A DNA stretch of 64,000 nucleotides from Dermatophagoides farinae (taxonomy: Eukaryota > Arthropoda > Arachnida > Sarcoptiformes > Pyroglyphidae), in NCBI RefSeq assembly GCF_024713945.1, contig NC_134684.1:598001-662000 (forward strand), written 5' to 3'. The position numbers were made by a program, and so were the translations under genes. How positions within the stretch are numbered: the stretch's first letter is position 1; every line of letters starts with the position of its first letter. Under the pieces are notes generated by a model that had not been told where the DNA came from, made no database searches, and saw only the letters and a program-made list of their open reading frames with translations. This document shows positions 60,684 to 64,000 of the stretch, piece after piece.

Positions 60684-61993
60684 GGTGTTGTCAATAATGT
60701 TGTAGTGGTGGTAGTATCATCTGCCAATTGAAAATGTGTTGCTACCGATGTTAATGATGATTCCAATATATCGAAATCCGATTCAGTGAAACAGGAATCC
60801 AGGATTTGTTCAAATATGGTACGAAGTTGTTTTTTTCTTGGCCGAGATTGTTCTTGTACTGTTTCCAATCCTTTCTCCAATGAGACAATTACTAATCCAT
60901 TGCTTTGTTGTTGTTGTTGTTGTATTGCGGCGGTATTTATTGTCGATGTTGATGCCTGCTGTGCAACTGCTGTTGATCCGATTGTATCGTTTGACATAGT
61001 CATCATCATTGATGATGGATTAATCGATGTAGATGTCGATGCTGATGATGATGATGAATCTGCAAGCTGATATGATTGATGTGTTGGTTGATATGTCATT
61101 GCCTGGAATGAACTATTTATTTGTTGTTGTTGCTGAACCTGTTGTGAAACTTTGGCCGTCGGAATTGTCGTAGCTGACATCAATTGTATTTGCTGTGTCT
61201 TCGTGGTTGTCGTTTGTTGTTGATTGTTTTGATTATCGATCAATTGTTGAAAATTCAACTGATTCAACGTAGCTGAAGATGACGGTAAGGTATCACTTTG
61301 TGTCGATACATCTACATGTGCCAGATTTGTTTTCATTGTCGTTGTTGTCGTTTTTTCAATTGGTATGGCCATCAGTTTATTGCTAGGAGATGTAGTCAAT
61401 ATCTTAGCAGATCCTAATGAGCCCCCAGAAATCTGTACCTGAAATGAATGGGCAGTAGCCGATGCTGTTTGTGATGATGATTGGTGTAAATGTTGCTGAA
61501 GCTGTGTTGGATTTGAATGATTCTGATGTTGATGAGGATTGGTCGTTGTTAGTACAAGATTACCACCGACAGCTGACAAATTAACCAATGGTAAATGTAT
61601 AAGTTTTGATCCTCTTGTAGCGCCGGTTGTAGCTAATTGAATATTTCCTGCCGATGCTAATCCGGCTAATTGTTGCGGACTGATTTGTATAGTTTGTTGC
61701 TGCTGCTGTTGTTGTCCATTTGGTGTAGTAGCAATGGCTATCACCTGATGATGTTGATTGTTATTGGCCGTAGATAGAAAATTCGTTTGCAACAGTTGAC
61801 CCATTTTTTGTTGTTGTTGTTGTTGTTGTTGATGTTGCTGTATTTGTACTTGTACCGGTGTTTTTATTATCTGTTTACGATGATTGGATTCTTTCTGTTT
61901 TTTTGGCGTTTTAGGTGAAACTGAAACAGATGATGTTGATGAAGCTCGTTGTTGTTGTTGATTATCGGGCAATTTTTGTTGTACAGTCGACGA

Positions 61994-62027
<34 letters not shown>

Positions 62028-64000
62028 GGAGGTGATATATTAGTGGTCAATACATGTCCCAAATGAAATGGAATGTAATTCACCTAGATAGATGACGATG
62101 ATATATTTAAACTTTAAGAATCAAAAAAGTTAAAACTTACTTGTATATGATTCTTTTTAAATATTAAACGGACCGATGAAGGGCATGGATACATACGAGA
62201 ATCACATTGATTCTCAATCTTTAATAATGTTGTTGTGTTTGAATTTTGTGTATTTTCAGAATCTAGATTTGATGATGATGAAGACGAAGATGATGACGAT
62301 GATGATGATAATGTGGATGCTAAAGAAGTTTGTTGTGTGTTGGATATTATTTTTGATAAATCAGCCATCTCTATTTTGGTCATTGGAGATGATGAAATGA
62401 TACCCTGTTGTTGTTGATTAGCGGATGGACTTTGATTATATTTCAATATGATTGCTTGTTGTTGCGTTTGTTGTTGTTGTTGTTTTGTATGATCATCCAA
62501 TTCTTGTGTCTGCAATTGAATACCAGAACATTTATAATAGATACTTCGTGGAAAATCATGGCTAAAACATCTTTCATAATGGCAACCTGTTTGTGGTTCC
62601 AATTCTTTATCTTTCCAATGTTGAAATTCTGTAATAAAATTATAATATAGAATATTAAAACTTTTTATATTGGAAAAAAAAATTTTTTTATACCTTCAAT
62701 TGATGTAAATGTTCGTTTAGTGAATAATAATGAAAAATTCTTATCCAAATCAAATTGATGCACTAGTTCCAGATGACGAAAATATGAATGTACATCTTCT
62801 TGAAATTGTTGACATAATAAACAATAACAATATTTTGCATCCATTAAATCGGAAAATTTATGTACGGAACGTATATGTCTCGTTACAGATGAACTAGAAC
62901 AAAATGATCGTGTATTATCACACAATGGACATAATGTATGTCTTGGTATTTCATCATGATCTTGTGATAAATAATTCGATGCTTGGGTTGTAGATGATGA
63001 TGATGATGATGAAGTTGTTGATGAAGTGTTTGTTGTCGTCGTCGTCGTCAGCATTGTTGTTGATGATGAATTGATTTGTTGCTGTTTATTGGCAAATGAT
63101 TGTTTATGGTTACCGCTGTTGTTACCAATTTCAGACGGTTTATGATTGTCGGTGGAATTCGTCAAATTTTCGCTCATAGATGATGGTGATGATGATGATA
63201 TGATTGACTGGAATTCCTGATGAATTTTTATTGTTGTCTGATTGTTCAATTTTAATTTTGTTTGATTTTGTTGTTACCGAAGTTTCTTTCATCGGCGACA
63301 TTGTTGTCTGTGCAGTCATATGTGCTGATAACGATTCATTCGAATCTGTTTGAATTGTCTTATTCTGTGGACAATCAATTTGGTCAGATTTCAACCAAGT
63401 TTTTTCAATTTCCACATGATCTGCTGCTACTTGGGTTGTTGTATCAAGAACGGCTTTCAAGTCAGCTGTTGTAGATTGTTGGTGCTCTGAATTTTCCATC
63501 GAATTTGTGGTCATAAACAGCTGATCAACAACATTTTTAGTATCCTGATCTTCATCTGATACTTCGAGATTTTTAAGAAAATCCACTTCTTCATCATTAA
63601 TATTAGCGTTCGAATCATCATTGGTATCATCATTGCCACCACCATTAGTATTGTTTTCGACATCATAATCCATTAGCATATAGTCAAATGATGGCTGTCC
63701 AGACATTAACGTTGTCGTTGTCATATCTGAAATTTGATTATTTACATCATCATTATCGATCATCATTAATGATGATGGTGATGAAGATTCCGTTATTAAT
63801 GGTGAAGATTTCATTATTTTTGTTTTCGGTGCATATGATTCATCATCATCATCATTCTCTTCATTATCATCATCTGGTCGACGTATTTGTTGATTATTAA
63901 TTGGTTCAATCATAATAAGAGTTTCAGATGTTGGTGATTCTAATAGATTGTTATTATTATTACTAATTGCATCATTATCATGGACAACATATTGATCTAA
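60587..64000 (-). CDS. C2H2/poly-Q nuclear protein with a second Cys/His module, 5'-partial
   Basis: Four exons in the window: 64000(open)-63278, 63216-62694, 62628-62141 and 62083-60587. Phases fit, giving at least 1076 residues. The frame is open to the right edge, so the start lies outside; the Met at 63913 need not be the start. The acidic N-terminus is followed by two C2H2 fingers (CPLCDNTRSFCSSSSVTRH and CLLCQQFQEDVHSYFRHLEL). Next comes FTSIEEFQHWKDKELEPQTG-C, then YYKCSG, an inserted Gln-rich loop, and CPSSVRLIFKKNHIQVNYIP-FHLGH, a Cys/Tyr/His module I have seen as a pattern in arthropod zinc-finger and MULE/FLYWCH-like proteins. The C-terminal 500 residues are Gln/Ser/Thr-rich with a conserved-looking basic and helical patch (RPRKKQLRTIFEQILDSCFT). 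It is probably a transcription regulator. The intron before exon 2 could alternatively use an earlier acceptor (40-nt intron). Confidence 0.8.

Noticed and set aside
1-64000. tRNA or other structured RNA genes
   Set aside because: A visual search for tRNA B-box (GGTTCGAATCC-like) and snRNA signatures found none with a matching fold; a covariance-model scan would be decisive.

Overview
The window reads as nuclear DNA of a small-genome arthropod, most likely an astigmatid mite of the house-dust-mite type. It is very AT-rich and full of (ATC/GAT)n, (CAA/TTG)n, (CA)n and homopolymer tracts. Genes are spliced with canonical GT..AG introns, mostly 50-85 nt long. Coding exons carry long Gln, Asn, His and Ser runs, and the recognisable proteins are animal proteins (Dorsal-type NF-kB, PLAA, HDDC2, mRpL44, BRIX1, HSDL1, G-alpha, Ras-like GTPase, LACTB). 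The lineage is inferred from gene style, not from a marker. All exon boundaries were worked out by hand from splice signals and reading phase.

Layout. 1-5608: a long low-complexity exon (minus), with no recognisable gene to its left. 5609-17455: about 12 kb with no supportable coding sequence. 17456-20146: a two-exon C2H2 zinc-finger gene (+). 20147-22022: a GC-richer patch holding the decayed 3' end of a Helitron (PIF1-like helicase relic, tandem repeats, 3' hairpin, CTRR end). 22023-28187: a compact cluster with a small DUF4817/AT-hook gene (+), mRpL44 (-), PLAA (+) and HDDC2 (+). 28188-31376: non-coding. 31377-33783: Dorsal-type Rel factor (+), convergent with a divergent G-alpha gene (-, 34180-35746). 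37166-38288: BRIX1 (+), followed by a 112-bp-arm inverted repeat and then a convergent six-exon Ras-like GTPase gene (-, 39212-41743). 41744-54907: a second 13-kb non-coding stretch. 54908-64000: a gene-dense end with a secreted LACTB-like protein (+), an HSDL1-type inactive SDR with a one-base frameshift (-), an unassigned two-exon protein (+), and a partial C2H2/poly-Q protein (-) that runs off the right edge.

The genes are not an operon or pathway. Several are compact head-to-head pairs (mRpL44/PLAA about 300 bp; HSDL1/unassigned gene about 480 bp) or convergent pairs (LACTB/HSDL1 89 bp; DUF4817 gene/mRpL44 about 220 bp). PLAA (ubiquitin/p97), mRpL44 (mitochondrial translation), BRIX1 (60S assembly) and HDDC2 (nucleotide turnover) are housekeeping. 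The Rel factor, G-alpha and Ras-like GTPase are signalling genes.

Most worth a second look: the 112-bp near-perfect palindrome after BRIX1; the Helitron terminus beside the DUF4817 gene; HSDL1 with Phe at the catalytic Tyr position plus a homopolymer frameshift; the splice-phase conflict in BRIX1; the insertion-bearing G-alpha; and the partial zinc-finger protein with an unassigned Cys/His module.
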